Origin: Lepisosteus oculatus
Taxonomy: Eukaryota > Chordata > Actinopteri > Semionotiformes > Lepisosteidae
Reading direction: 5' to 3'
NCBI RefSeq assembly: GCF_040954835.1
Contig: NC_090703.1
Location: forward strand, 15,637,444-15,701,443
DNA length: 64,000 nt
In this document: positions 12,783 through 23,440 of the stretch, in pieces
Position numbering within the stretch: position 1 is the first letter of the stretch
Layout: each line of letters starts with the position of its first letter
The notes under the pieces: model-generated
Databases searched by the model: none
Seen by the model: only the letters and a program-made list of their open reading frames with translations
What the model was told of the DNA's origin: nothing
Translations under genes and position numbers: made by a program

Positions 12783-13239
12783 ATGAGTTCCCAAGTCAGA
12801 CTCCAGATTCTCCCCAGCCCTAAGTGCTTGTTTGATGAGCCGGTGACAGTGAAAGTGGAGGGACTTTCTGCCTACCAGGAGGTCCAGTTAAGAGCGAGAC
12901 TCACTGATCAGAAAAATGTGATTTTTCAGTCTTCAGCCACATACAGGGCGGATGTGAGCGGAAAAATTGATTTATCCAGCTCTCCAGCTCTGGGTGGTAG
13001 CTTCTCTGGTGTTGAGCCCATGGGTCTGTTCTGGTCTCTGAAACCAGAAACTCCTCATAAGAAACTGGTGAAGAAGGAGATACTCACCCCATGTCTTGTT
13101 CACATTGAGTTGTACAGCTCTGGAAGACAGAGAGAGATGCTTGCCAAGGAGATCAATGAAAGGCACTTTATGGCTGAGGGGGTGCGCAGATTACCCATTA
13201 AACATGGAAGAATTCATGGAACCCTCTTTCTGCCACCTG
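12783..13239 (+). CDS. Thioesterase gene coding exon 1
   Basis: Residues 1-152 plus one base. It encodes the N-terminal Ig-like domain (LFDEPVTVKVEGL, then SGVEPMGLFWSLKPE). Acceptor TTTGGTTTCAG ends at 12762; donor CCACCTG|GTAAGA at 13240. Twenty bases of 5' UTR (12763-12782) precede the ATG. Confidence 0.93.
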
Positions 13240-16200
13240 GTAAGAACACATTTTTCTTGTATGAACAGAAAAAAGCAGAAGAAAGTGCTGAGGCCCGGGA
13301 CTGTTTTTGTCATTTTCTAGACATCGTTTTTTCTACTTTTCTATATTGTTTCCCTAAAAAAAATGATTCCCTTCCAGAATTCTTTGACGTTACATACTGT
13401 AGCTATCTATAATAAAATAGGTTTAATTTTAATATTTTAAGAAATATTATGAACCTTTCCCAACCATAACAACTTAATTAGTCAAACCAGTTTCCCCAAC
13501 CATGTTCCTCAACAACATAAATGAGTCTTTGAGCATTGGAATGATACCAATGGTCTTAGAAATGGCTTACCTAAACACCCTAAACACCTTCATCCAATAT
13601 CTAACTTGCTTTTTTTGCCAAGGTTTTAGAATGTGCTGTTGCCATACAATATAACAATCACCTCATTGAAAATCTCTTTGAACTCTGCCAGTATGGTTTC
13701 ATACAATTATATAGCACAGAAACTGCCTTTGTTAATGTTAATAAAGATCTTCTGATGGCAGCTGATTCTGGTTCTCTGTCTACCCTACTTCTCCTAGCCC
13801 TTAGCTGCTTTTGAAACTGTTAATCATAACATTTTACTCTCCCATCTTGAGACTGTGTTCGGAGCTTCTAACAACACTCTTAAATGGTTCAACTCTCACT
13901 CACTCATCTCAGACACTTCATTTCTCTTGGGGGTTTTAGTTCTGAAGTTGGGTTATTTAAATCTAGCGTTCCCCAAGGTTCAATACTGTGCCTACTACTA
14001 TTCAGCATCTGCATGGCTCAAAATGTTCTTCACAAACTGCGATGACTGAGGTGTAACGAACAGTTCTTTCCGGATCCTATGCGGACGACACAGTCCGACG
14101 GAGTGGGGAAACACTAGGGAAACGTCATGCAGGAATACGGGGCAGAAGACAAGGGGGCGTGTCCAAAGTGCGCTGGTGCACGGGGGAGGTGTGGCCGAGG
14201 CGAACAATCCGAGAGAGTAGTCCTTTTGGAATATCCAAAACACAAGGGTAAGTCCAAAACCAGGAGATCCATCAGAAGAAGGAATTAAAAACCACGAAGG
14301 CCAGGTCGGAACCGGCGGACGGGGAACGGAGAACGGGGAACGGGGCTTAAAACCTTAACGGGACCAGGCGCTTCCAGGTCCCGGACTCGCACGATATGGA
14401 AATCAGATCCAGAGCCCGGAAGAGCGTCAGCGCCTGGCTTTTAAGGTGGGCTGGGAATGGGAAACAGGTGCAGAGAATAAAGTCTTAAGTGAAAGGGCTG
14501 GAGCACCCTTAAGGAGGGGGGACTAATATCGTGACATGAGGGTAACCCTCAGATAGTAACCCTATCTGTGGATAGCACCGTTTTTTAATTTCAATCAAAA
14601 TGGAAGACTTTTTGGATGGTAATCGATCTTGGTTTGAATTTTGACCCAGATTTGCAGAATATTGTTAAAACATCATTCTTCCACCTCAGCAGCATTGCTA
14701 GACTGTGTCCTATGTTTTCTTTTCAACACATTTATTTTTTTCTGGAATTAATTGGTACAATGTCCTACTTGATGAGGTACTGAATATAAATCCACACTGA
14801 AAGCACTCCAATATGTTCACTCCAGAATTTGGCTACCAGAATCCTGACCAGGTTGCGTGCAAGTGATCACTTTACCTCTGTCTTAGAGTCTTTGCACTAG
14901 CTTTCTATTAGGTTTTGAATCAACTTAGAATTTGGGCTCTCAACCCACTAGGTACTACACACACCAAGATTCGACAGGCTCTCCTAGCCACATGCAATTC
15001 ATTAACGTTAATAAGCATAGTATTTAAGCCCCTTGGCACCATTGCTTATGGCTGAGTTATTGAGCTGCCCTCACTCTCAGTTTGCCCTGTTCTGTGACTT
15101 CTGTGTTTTGGTCACATCTTGCTTTCTTGTGATCCTCCTCAGTCCTGCTTCTGTTCCCGGTCCATTTCCTGCTTACTGGCGGTCTGTACAGGCCTGGTCC
15201 AGCATCCTGATTATCCTCTCAGCTATACTGCCCCTTCACTCCTTGTACAACCACCTCCCTGTCAGTTAAACAGTTTGGATCATGCATCTGGATCTCTTTA
15301 TTACTCAAAACACCGCAAACTACCTACCATCTGGCCACAACTAACATACAAGCTGACCAAAAAAAAAGTTACAAAGAAATCAACATTTCTTATCATATCT
15401 TGGTACAGTATGCTGTGTGCCTTCTAGCTGACCTTTGTCTCAGGCTGTTTTTTTCTGTTTTCTGCAGGCAAGGGCCCTTTTCCAGGTGTCGTGGACATGT
15501 ATACTGTTGGGGTTGGTCTGTCAGAGACCCGAGCCTGTCTTCTTGCAAATCAAGGATTTGTGGTGTTTGCTCTGGCCCCATATGGCCAGGGGACACCTAG
15601 CAATGTCAGCAGTCTTCATCTGGAATACTTTGAAGATGCATTGAGTTTCCTGAGCAGACGACCAGAGGTTGGAAGTCAGGTTTTCTTTTCAACTCCAGAT
15701 TGGTACTCTATATTACAGACCTCTTATGGGTACTGTATATTACAGACCTATACGTAGTACAAACATTATTACTTTACTATTCTCTTTAAATACCCTTTAT
15801 TGTAGGGTAGAAACTAATAATTCATTTTTATATGTTTTGGTTTCAATATTATTATATTTTTATATGATTATTCTACATTGTTTTTCATATACTTGCATTT
15901 GTTTTAATTGTTATTTAATTTCCATTTCAAGAACAACACAAAAAACACAAAATTGTCAGTGAAACAAAAACTAAAATGACAGCAAATCCAGTGTAGTGTC
16001 TTTCCATTTGTAATGTTAGTTACTCTGCTCTAAGTACAAATAACAAGGAGATGCTGTGTTTTGAATATTATTTATAGATAAAAGGTCAGAAGGTTATAGA
16101 GCACATCACATTTCGACACATTTCGAAGATAAAAATGTGTGAGAAAAAGAAAATAAGATCCCAATACTCAATAACAAGAGTAATGTATTTTACACTCAGT

Positions 16201-17486
16201 GTACTGTATATACAGTATATGTCTATATTGGGGATTTGTTAAATACTGTATGTCATTTGTATTTGCTTCTGCCTTCCTAATGGCTTCCACCATTTTCCTA
16301 AATACAGATAGTTTATAGTATACTTAATTTTTTTGTAAGAAAAAGATAAAAGGAAAGGAAAAAGTTTTGTTGTATATTTGAACATGAGGCAACATTCTAT
16401 ATAACTGTACAGGTCTATTTTTCTGCTTATTGTATTTCTGCTATTGCAAGCAGCCATATCACCCTGCAGCTCTCAACAGGCTACCCACTGAAGCTAAGCA
16501 GGCTTGAGCCTGGTCAGTGGGTGCCGTCTTTCAGCTGAAACGTTAAACTGAGGTCCTGACTCTCCCTGGTCATTAAAGATCCCCGGACATTTCTCAATAA
16601 GAGTAGGGAGTTATCCCGGTGTCTGGGCCAAATTTCCCCCCTCGACCTTTACCGTAGTCTCCAAATTGTCACCATATATGATCGGCTCGCTCTTGCCCTG
16701 CAATGGACTGGCACCCCATCCAGGGTGTACCCTGCCTTGCACTCGTTGCTTGCTGGGTAGGCTCCGGCTTTCCGCGACACCGTATGGTATAAAGCAGTTT
16801 GGCAAATGACATGACATTACATGTTTTTCTGCATCTTTGCATTGTGTTGTTACTTAGCATGCTTTTTTTTTCCTCCAAAGGTCAAAGGTCCCGGGATAGG
16901 TATCCTGTCAATTTCTAAAAGTGGAGATCTGGCTCTGTCTATGTCATCATTCCTATCAGGGATCTCGGCCACCGTCTGCATCAATGGCTGTAATGCCAAT
17001 GTGATGTTTCCTCTGCATTACAAAGACACAGTCATTCCTCCCTTGATGTTTGATGCAAACAGAGCAGTCCTCACTGAGTCTGGAGCTCTGGATGTCAAGC
17101 ATAGCATCTGGAACCCGATGGCACCAGAGAACCGAAGAACGCTGATTCCCATTGAGCGAGCAGATTGCAGATTCCTGTTTGTGGCGGCTGAGGATGACAG
17201 GAACTGGGACAGTCGTTTCTTTGCAGAGCAGGCAGCCAAGCGCCTGACCGAGTATGGAAAAGACAACTTTGAAGTGGTGCTGTATCCTGGTTCGGGGCAT
17301 TATTTAGATGTCCCCTACATGCCTCACTGTTTCTCATCTTTGCACGCAGCTATTGGAAAATATGTAGTGTGGGGTGGTGAGCCCAAGAGTCATGCGGAGG
17401 CACAGGTAGATCTCTGGGGGAAGATCCAGGCATTTTTCAGGGAGCACCTTGATACAGCATGTAGCTTCGGTAAGGCAAAGCTGTAA
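12783..17486 (+). CDS. Acyl-CoA thioesterase / BAAT family enzyme, peroxisomal (3 coding exons, 420 aa)
   Basis: Hydrolyses (or, in BAAT relatives, transfers to amino acids) acyl groups from CoA thioesters. Coding exons 12783-13239, 15468-15667 and 16881-17486 join in frame (457+200+606 nt) to 420 aa, the usual length of the ACOT1/BAAT family. The N-terminal half is the Ig-like acyl-CoA thioester hydrolase domain (about residues 15-140); the rest is the alpha/beta-hydrolase domain. The inferred triad is Ser231 (ISKSGD), Asp325 (AEDDRNW) and His359 (GSGHYLD), by comparison with spacing in mammalian enzymes. Ser in place of Cys at the nucleophile favours thioesterase over BAAT. The C-terminus is AKL, a PTS1 peroxisomal signal. 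ATG at 12783 is used because it starts the family's usual N-terminus; the exon begins at a splice acceptor (12761-12762), so a 5' UTR exon lies upstream. Exact orthology among ACOT paralogues cannot be settled here. Confidence 0.93.
13610..14046 (+). repeat. L2/Maui-type LINE reverse transcriptase remnant, 5' part
   Basis: Broken plus-strand frames read as RT motifs in order: QYGFIQLYSTETAFVNV, AADSGSLSTLLLLALS, then SLGGF and SSVPQGSILCLLLFS (the VPQGS RT motif). Several frameshifts and stops make it inactive. It lies in intron 1 of the thioesterase gene and is continued at 14537-14975 after an LTR insertion. Confidence 0.8.
14052..14536 (-). mobile_element. Solo LTR (485 bp) with 5-bp target duplication TGAGG
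   Basis: Ends TGTAAC...GTGACA and is bordered on both sides by TGAGG (14047-14051 and 14537-14541). CpG-rich relative to its surroundings. On the minus strand it has CCTTAAAAGCCAGGC, matching the TATA-like box of the related LTRs at 47689 and 55604. No internal retroviral or gypsy domain is present. Inserted inside an L2 LINE. Confidence 0.85.
14537..14975 (+). repeat. L2/Maui-type LINE remnant, 3' part (continues 13610-14046)
   Basis: Resumes the RT with FHLSSIARLCPM and RILTRLRASDHFTSVLESLH, degraded. The insertion of the solo LTR split one older LINE copy. Confidence 0.75.
14976..16449. other. Intron DNA around thioesterase exon 2, nothing recognised
   Basis: Apart from exon 2 (15468-15667), no named repeat. 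T-rich short frames downstream of exon 2 are not supported by splice sites. Confidence 0.4.
15468..15667 (+). CDS. Thioesterase gene coding exon 2
   Basis: Residues 153-219 (GKGPFPGVVDMY, LLANQGFVVFALAPYG, LEYFEDALSFL): the first strands and helix of the hydrolase domain. Acceptor TTCTGCAG is strong; the donor GAG|GTTGGA is weak, but it is the position that joins in frame and gives the family's RxPEV-KGPG junction. Confidence 0.9.
16450..16640 (+). repeat. 5S-derived SINE, internally deleted 5' part
   Basis: Begins GCAGCCATATCACCCTGCAG and GAAGCTAAGCAGGCTTGAGCC (5S head), but the GTACTTGGATGGGAGACC part and about 150 bases after it are missing. Resumes at CTGAAACGTTAAACTGAGGTCC and stops at GGCCAAATTTCCC. 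Confidence 0.75.
16641..16800 (+). repeat. 3' part of tRNA-derived SINE fused to the 5S-SINE
   Basis: Reads GCAATGGACTGGCACCCC, AGGGTGTACCCTGCCTTGCA, GGGTAGGCTCCGGCTT: the 3' domain of the family seen at 4919. It directly abuts the truncated 5S-SINE and ends about 80 bases before thioesterase exon 3. Confidence 0.65.
16881..17486 (+). CDS. Thioesterase gene coding exon 3, with stop
   Basis: Residues 220-420 including all three inferred catalytic residues and the C-terminal AKL. Acceptor is a T-rich tract ending CCAAAG at 16880. TAA stop at 17484-17486. A decayed Tc1 begins about 85 bases after the stop, so the 3' UTR is either short or runs into transposon DNA; I see no clear AATAAA in the first 500 bases. 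Confidence 0.92.
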   Translation, partial: VKGPGIGILSISKSGDLALSMSSFLSGISATVCINGCNANVMFPLHYKDTVIPPLMFDANRAVLTESGALDVKHSIWNPMAPENRRTLIPIERADCRFLFVAAEDDRNWDSRFFAEQAAKRLTEYGKDNFEVVLYPGSGHYLDVPYMPHCFSSLHAAIGKYVVWGGEPKSHAEAQVDLWGKIQAFFREHLDTACSFGKAKL

Positions 17487-17568
17487 ACTGGAACACCTAT
17501 ATGCCCCTCTGTGTGAAATAAGCCCTCCAATCCAAACAGACCCCAATGAGAAAATATTGGATCTAAAG

Positions 17569-18030
17569 TACAGTGACCTGTAAAAGTATTCAGCCCTTAC
17601 CTATAGTGTCTTTTTTGCTGAAATTACAAAAAAATTTTAAATGCAATATTGTATTCAAGAATTGAATGCTCCGACTGAAGTCTTTCAAGGGTGAGGTGAT
17701 TTACAGTTAATGTCAGTAAAAACTAAAGACAAAAAATGCAATTAGTTGATTTCAGTTTTGGTTAGCAATTACAGCTTCTGGGTAAGTGTATATCAACATT
17801 GTATACTGGCTTCATGCAACTTTTACCAATTATTCTAGGCAGATTTCCTTAAGCTCTCTGATATAGCTTGTTGATTGCTTTGATCGCTTATTGACAGCAG
17901 CGTTGTATTTTAAGTCATTGTCCTTCTGAAAGGTAGTTTCTTTTGTCATAGTTTTAGGTCTGAAGCAGGTTTCCCCTAAGAATTACCAGTATTTTTCTCC
18001 GTCAGTGTTCCCCTCAATCTTGACAGGCTT
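17569..18030 (-). mobile_element. Decayed Tc1-like transposon end
   Basis: Starts with the terminal-repeat phrase ACAGTGACCTGTAAAAGTATTCAGCCC-like sequence at 17571 and later GAAGCAGGTTTCCCCTAAGA and TCAATCTTGACAGGCTT, which I recognise from fish Tc1 bodies in reverse orientation. The other terminus is not seen; the copy is truncated. It sits just after the thioesterase stop codon. Confidence 0.55.
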
Positions 18031-20533
18031 ATTCTTAAAAGTATTATTACATTTATAAATACATAATTGTTCTATTTTCTATAAAACATTTTATTTTAAT
18101 TAAGATATTGAACATACAAATGTCGAAGTGCGTTTTACTGTATCAACAAGGAGTCATAATGCCGCTAGAGGGGGCTGTGCTACTTTACCGTCGGTCTGCT
18201 GCTGTTTCAAGGTTTGCGGTAGTTTCCCGAAGTCTCAATATCAACCCTGTTGTGCAAGGAAATTGATGACGGGAAAACGTGTTCTAGTGGGGTTTGTAGA
18301 TGCGTTATCTATTACTATATTAAAAAACTAACATAAAAAAGTAGTAAAGACAAAACTTGATCCCCTGTCATTATATTTGTAAAAGGCATCAGTTGCTGTA
18401 ACGCTCTAAGTATTCCGTCAGTGCACAACGCCATATGAAAACAGTGCATTGAAGTCCACGGTGAAAATTGTCCAAGAAAGACGGTTTATGACAAGCATGT
18501 GTGAAGGTCTCAGTGTGGCACAGGATTAGAGCCCGAGTGGTCACAGTTATTATGACCTCATGGTGAGGGGTGGGAGGGAGAGAATCTTTGACTGCTCGGA
18601 GAGGTCTGTCCATTTCCCTTGTTTACTGTACCTAAAGGTCAAGTCAAGTCACCATCAGGATTGTGAAGGCTAATCCCAAAGTACACTTTGCTGAAACTGG
18701 CCAGCCGCTCTTAACATTATTGGCTGAAATCTACAGCTGAGCTTCCATTTAAGCTGTTCTTAAAGCAAAGCATGAAAATGTGCAGTTAAAAGAAATATTG
18801 TCTAAAATAATATATATATATATTACTTTAAAAAATTGAAACTACCAAACCTCCAGTATTCCTGTTTTTTCATCACTTACAGTGAGTTGTCATTTTTTTT
18901 TCTTTAATTTCAAAATTCCTAATTTTTTAAATAAAATTAAAGTCCTAAGAGTATTTTTGACCTTAATTAAGAACAAATTATAATGAATTAATTATATGAA
19001 AATATTGTTAGATATTTTAAATTATGTGACACAAAGTCTAAGATGAAGAATGTGTGATCCTTTCTACAACTAAGTGTTTAATTTAGTGTATTTAAGAGCT
19101 TTATAAAATATATGAGTAAAGGCTTAAATTATTTTTATTTCCTTTTGCAAACACTCTGAGCCTCCTTTTGAAGTTTTGTATAGTCTGGGATTCTTAAAAC
19201 AGACAAAAAACCTGTGAACCTTGTGATTAATGAGGCAATGATTATATTATATTTTTTAAATCATATTATTTTTTTTAGTCAATCTATTTGTGTTATCAAA
19301 AACCTTCGGGATGTGTCTTGCCAACTAAATTGGAAATTAATACAATGAGATCTCACATAGCAATAACGATCTGGGATTAACAGAACATTACAGTAAGACA
19401 GACTGCTTCAATTGCAAAGAACTAGGACAGAATAAGGCAGGAATAATTAAAGATGAAAAAGTATCTCATTAATGTCATTTTGTGATGTAAGGAATAAGAA
19501 GCTGATAATGCAGTGATTTTTTTCTCATTGTAAAGAAAAAAAGAATGTGTATAATGTACAGTAGCAAGGTGAGTCGTGGTGACAGTCTTTCATGTTGAAA
19601 ATGGGTTTCTGAACACACTAACACCAAGGCTCAATGAAATAAATTGTGTTCCTCAAAGGCAGGCTGAAGGGGTCTGTAGCCTGCTGTCATCTTTCTCAGG
19701 CTCCTAGTGAACCTTTTTATCTGGGTTACACTGCTTATCCAACCTGTCAATTCAAACCAGGTGGTCCTCTATCATGAAGGCTCTTATTCCTGTTTTTATT
19801 TTCTACTGAATCTCAACTCCTTTAGAGTTTGCTAACCAGCTCTTTCACATTTTAAAAAGCAAGTTCATGGGTCATTATTTGGTAAAACGTTGCCTTTCTT
19901 GGATCCTTTTCAATGTCACACCAGCATCTTGCTACTTAATTGCACTTTGGAAATTTTCTTCAGAACAATATGAAGCTAATTGCAGTACAGTATGTGAATA
20001 GAATAGTTACAAATAGGGTATAAGAATAATTATAAAATAAGAAGTGTGAATAGAATATCAAAAATCAAATCCTGACACCAACTCTCTATTCAAGCAAATT
20101 CTAAACTCAACAATCATTTCATCCACTGTAGTCATGGACACAATTACAGTGTTTTACTATTATTTACAGATATTTCCAATTTCTGTGTACCAGAGTTCTG
20201 TACAGACACAGAAAACACAGACCCCTCTTTAAAATTGAAACACAAAAACACCTTAAAAGGGCAATTAGGAAATCTGTGTCTTATCAAATAAGAATCTGGT
20301 CTAAGACTAAATCACTCTGTAGAACACATGCTAAATCAATGCAAACTTATTTCCTAGATGATTCCAAAATAATCAACTGGTCCATTTTCCCTTAGGTTAG
20401 GGAGAGTAAGGTGCTTAAGTGTTTAGTTGACCTGCTCAAGCAAGGCATATGAAAACTGCACCATGGAACAATGACATTTCATACATAAGCAAAGGGAACC
20501 ACATGGAGACATTCCCATTGGACAACGACTGTA
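18031..20533. other. Intergenic, nothing recognised
   Basis: Mostly AT-rich. A short (TA)n run at about 18811-18822. A CpG-containing patch at 18125-18250 holds a CTAGAGGGGGCTG phrase loosely like a CTCF core. No supported gene. Confidence 0.45.
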
Positions 20534-20538
20534 CATAC

Positions 20539-20803
20539 TGTATTGACCGCGGGCTTCGGTACGGAATGGAACAGGCGTGGGACTCAGGGAACGGGGTTGA
20601 ACAACACATTTAATAACCAGAACCGGGGAAAGGTACACACACAGGGACAGAGGTTACAGCGCTGCATCTACACACACACACGAAGGCAAGAGCCTGTCTC
20701 TCAGCCTCCGTCCCACTATATGCAGTCTCGTAGTCCCGCCCCCAGGCGCTGTTTTCAGGCCGCCTTGCGTGCCCTTGGCTAAACCGCCCCGTGTGGCGCT
20801 ACA
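20539..20803 (-). mobile_element. Solo LTR-like element (265 bp) with ATAC target duplication
   Basis: Ends TGTATTGACC...GGCGCTACA (TG...CA in either orientation), bordered by ATAC at 20535-20538 and 20804-20807. CpG-richer than its flanks. On the minus strand it has a GCATATAGTGG TATA-like box. Sequence differs from the other four LTRs, so it is a separate family. Confidence 0.6.
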
Positions 20804-20807
20804 ATAC

Positions 20808-22460
20808 CATACCCGAGGTTGTTACTGTACATGGTGTCTTAATTAAACTGCCTTTTGATTCCTTAATGGTTTGTAATGATTATGATACAGAACTATATGA
20901 AACTTTTGGCTCCATTTTAATATTTACCAAATTTTGTAGCAAACACGGCCAAAGGTTTTCATAACATTATTGCTCAATTACACAACCTCTGTGGCCACTC
21001 CTCTGGTATAAAACAAACACTATACATGAGATGGTTTCTGCCTGTTTCATTTTATGATTTTCATTCAATGATTTTTCCCCTCAAGGTTTTGTATTTAGTG
21101 TATGTCTGTGACACGTTTATATTTATGTGACAGAATTCTGTACAAAGGATCCATTGACATACACTGACTGTGCTCATTCTGGACAGCTGGAAAACTGTGA
21201 ATAAGTTAACAGGAATTTCTCTTCTGCATGTTATCTTCGTTCTATGATGTCTGAAGGACGTTTTGGGCGAATATAATGACCTTCAGAGAGCAACTCAGAT
21301 TGTTCAAGGATTACAGTTCTCCCCGATGCACCTTCCGGGTGTAACAGAAAACACTGGGTGTGAATATCAAAACAGTCCTGCGCACACAAAGTTTACATTA
21401 AATGTCTTAGAAAAAGCCTGATATGTTTTGTTTATGAACGAATGACAATTCACAATGTCAGAAGACGCATATTATTTTTCGCTCAACGTTTGGCAATTTT
21501 AATTTGGGGGGAGTTTCTTGTTTCAGAAATTCACAATACTGCTATAGGAACTGAACACGTAAAATATAACAAAAATATAGATTTTGTTATTTAAATTAAA
21601 CAGCAATTGTTGGTGTTAAAGGCTATCATCTACACATATTAACTTCTTTAAACCAAAGTGCTTATTTGATCATTTGATGCGTCATTCTGAATATAAACAG
21701 TTATTATGCATGACAACGGGATATTTGAAATTAGCACAGATATTCCATGAATAGACACATTTTAAGCTCAGTAGTACTACAGTTCACATCTTTGCTCCCC
21801 CATCTCAATACGACTGTTGAAGGAGGAGCTCCATACTACTCAGACTGCATTTTGAGAAGGAACTGAACCACAAAAACATGTTTTGAACCTTTCAGATGAT
21901 AGAATGACAGATACGGTAAGATGTGAAACAATTAAAAATGAATACGTTTTTGTTTTTCAATAAGCAGCAGATAACTGCTGTAAAAATGCATTCCGGGTTT
22001 TCAAATATTTGACTCCTAACACGTATCATTGGTTATGATCGTGTGTCCTTATAGCTTTAGCGCAATTAATGTGTGAATTTAGAGCAGTAGTTAAATTATC
22101 ATTTTTTTTTCTGGGAATAAATGGATTGAACGGGTATGTTCTATATTGACTGAATGTGCTTACCTATTTATTGAACCTCGATTAAGAGAAAGAAACAATC
22201 AATCAGTAAAAATAGCAACGAGGAAAAACTATGTGATTCATAACCTACTGTAACTGTTTATAAATATAATTTATTTTCCGTTACTCAACGGCTCATTTAA
22301 TCAGTTCAAAAATGAAATTAAATGTTTAGTGGTTGTTTCTAACTAATCATGCTTACATGCGGTAAACATGTTCTCCTTGGTGTTTAGGCTGTATGTATAA
22401 TTTTATACATGACGCTTTTCGTGTTAGTGTTAAAAATAGTATTATCTCAGACTTATAATA
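20808..22460. other. Intergenic, nothing recognised
   Basis: AT-rich DNA upstream of gpr176. No named repeat. Distal regulatory elements cannot be judged without alignments. Confidence 0.4.
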
Positions 22461-23205
22461 TCCGGCATAAAAAGGGAGAAAGCTTTTCCGAAGTTTATAG
22501 TTTCACATCTGTCTTTGTCAGCGGATAAGCTTTTGTTAGGTGCAAGGTGCCGTGTGGTGATATTTTCTCTCCATCACATAGGCTTTGTAAAGCCAACACA
22601 ATGCGGAAAAGGAAGGAACGGATTCAAAAAGAGGGAATCTGTGACATGAAGATGTGGTTTTCTCCAATAAATACAACAGATGCATGTCTCCTGGCAACAC
22701 CAACTGACGAAAGATGGCACCTCTGCCTCAGACTCTGGGTGGAAGCATAAAGATTAAGGGAGAGCGAAGACGCCCAAGTGGGCTGCACGGTTAAAATGCT
22801 GCTATGTAGTGTTGATGTGGGCAAATGCACGTTTTACTCATCACTTCGAACCCTTGCATGGGCTGAAGACTGCAAGACACTGCCCTGTTTTTAGCCTTCA
22901 CATGATATAAGCTAGCAAATAAGGCCAGTCTCTAAACCGCAGAAAAATGTGCAGAGATTTACACCTATCTTTGCAACTTTCAAATAAAATCGCAGCGGCT
23001 CTTCGTCTTTTTCGACACGTTTTTCTACTGGCAGATAAAAGATTAAGAATAATTTTGAACGTATACTTTTGGATTACAAGAGTAGGTCAACTGAAGTATT
23101 TGGAAGACAATAATAGAAAAAAATAAAACCATGCTTAAAGCTGTCATTTATTTGAACAAACATGTAATTCGTTTCTTTTTGTGAGAGCAAATTAGAAGCA
23201 CAAAA
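22461..23205 (+). promoter_or_regulatory. Probable promoter and 5' leader of gpr176
   Basis: A TATA-like GGCATAAAAAGGG (22464-22476) is followed about 30 bases on by a plausible start of transcription. If the leader is unspliced it is about 700 nt long and contains an upstream ATG frame at 22601-22750 (49 codons), which would reduce translation of the receptor. The exact start and any leader intron are not determinable here. Confidence 0.35.
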
Positions 23206-23440
23206 ATGGAAGAAGATAATATGGGCAGTTGGGACTCGATAACTGGAAATGGAAGTGAATTTTTCACCCCAGCAAACAGGATTATGGATTTCCAAAATAC
23301 TTCCAATTCGGTGCTTTACTGGGACAACAAAACTACGAAAGAGATTTTACCTTTGGAAAGACAAAGATACAGCCAAGAGCAAACTTACAGGGACTTTACT
23401 ACGTCTATGCAGGTTGTCATCTTCTTAGGATCTCTGTTAG
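23206..23440 (+). CDS. gpr176 coding exon 1
   Basis: Residues 1-78 plus one base: the glycosylated N-terminus and the first half of TM1 (SMQVVIFLGSLLG). No signal peptide. Donor TTAG|GTGAGT at 23441. The N-terminus is the least conserved part relative to the human protein and slightly longer. Confidence 0.95.

Noticed and set aside
18165-18182. CTCF site in GCCGCTAGAGGGGGCTG
   Set aside because: One or two extra G bases relative to the core motif; weak compared with the exact match in the SINE at 57799.
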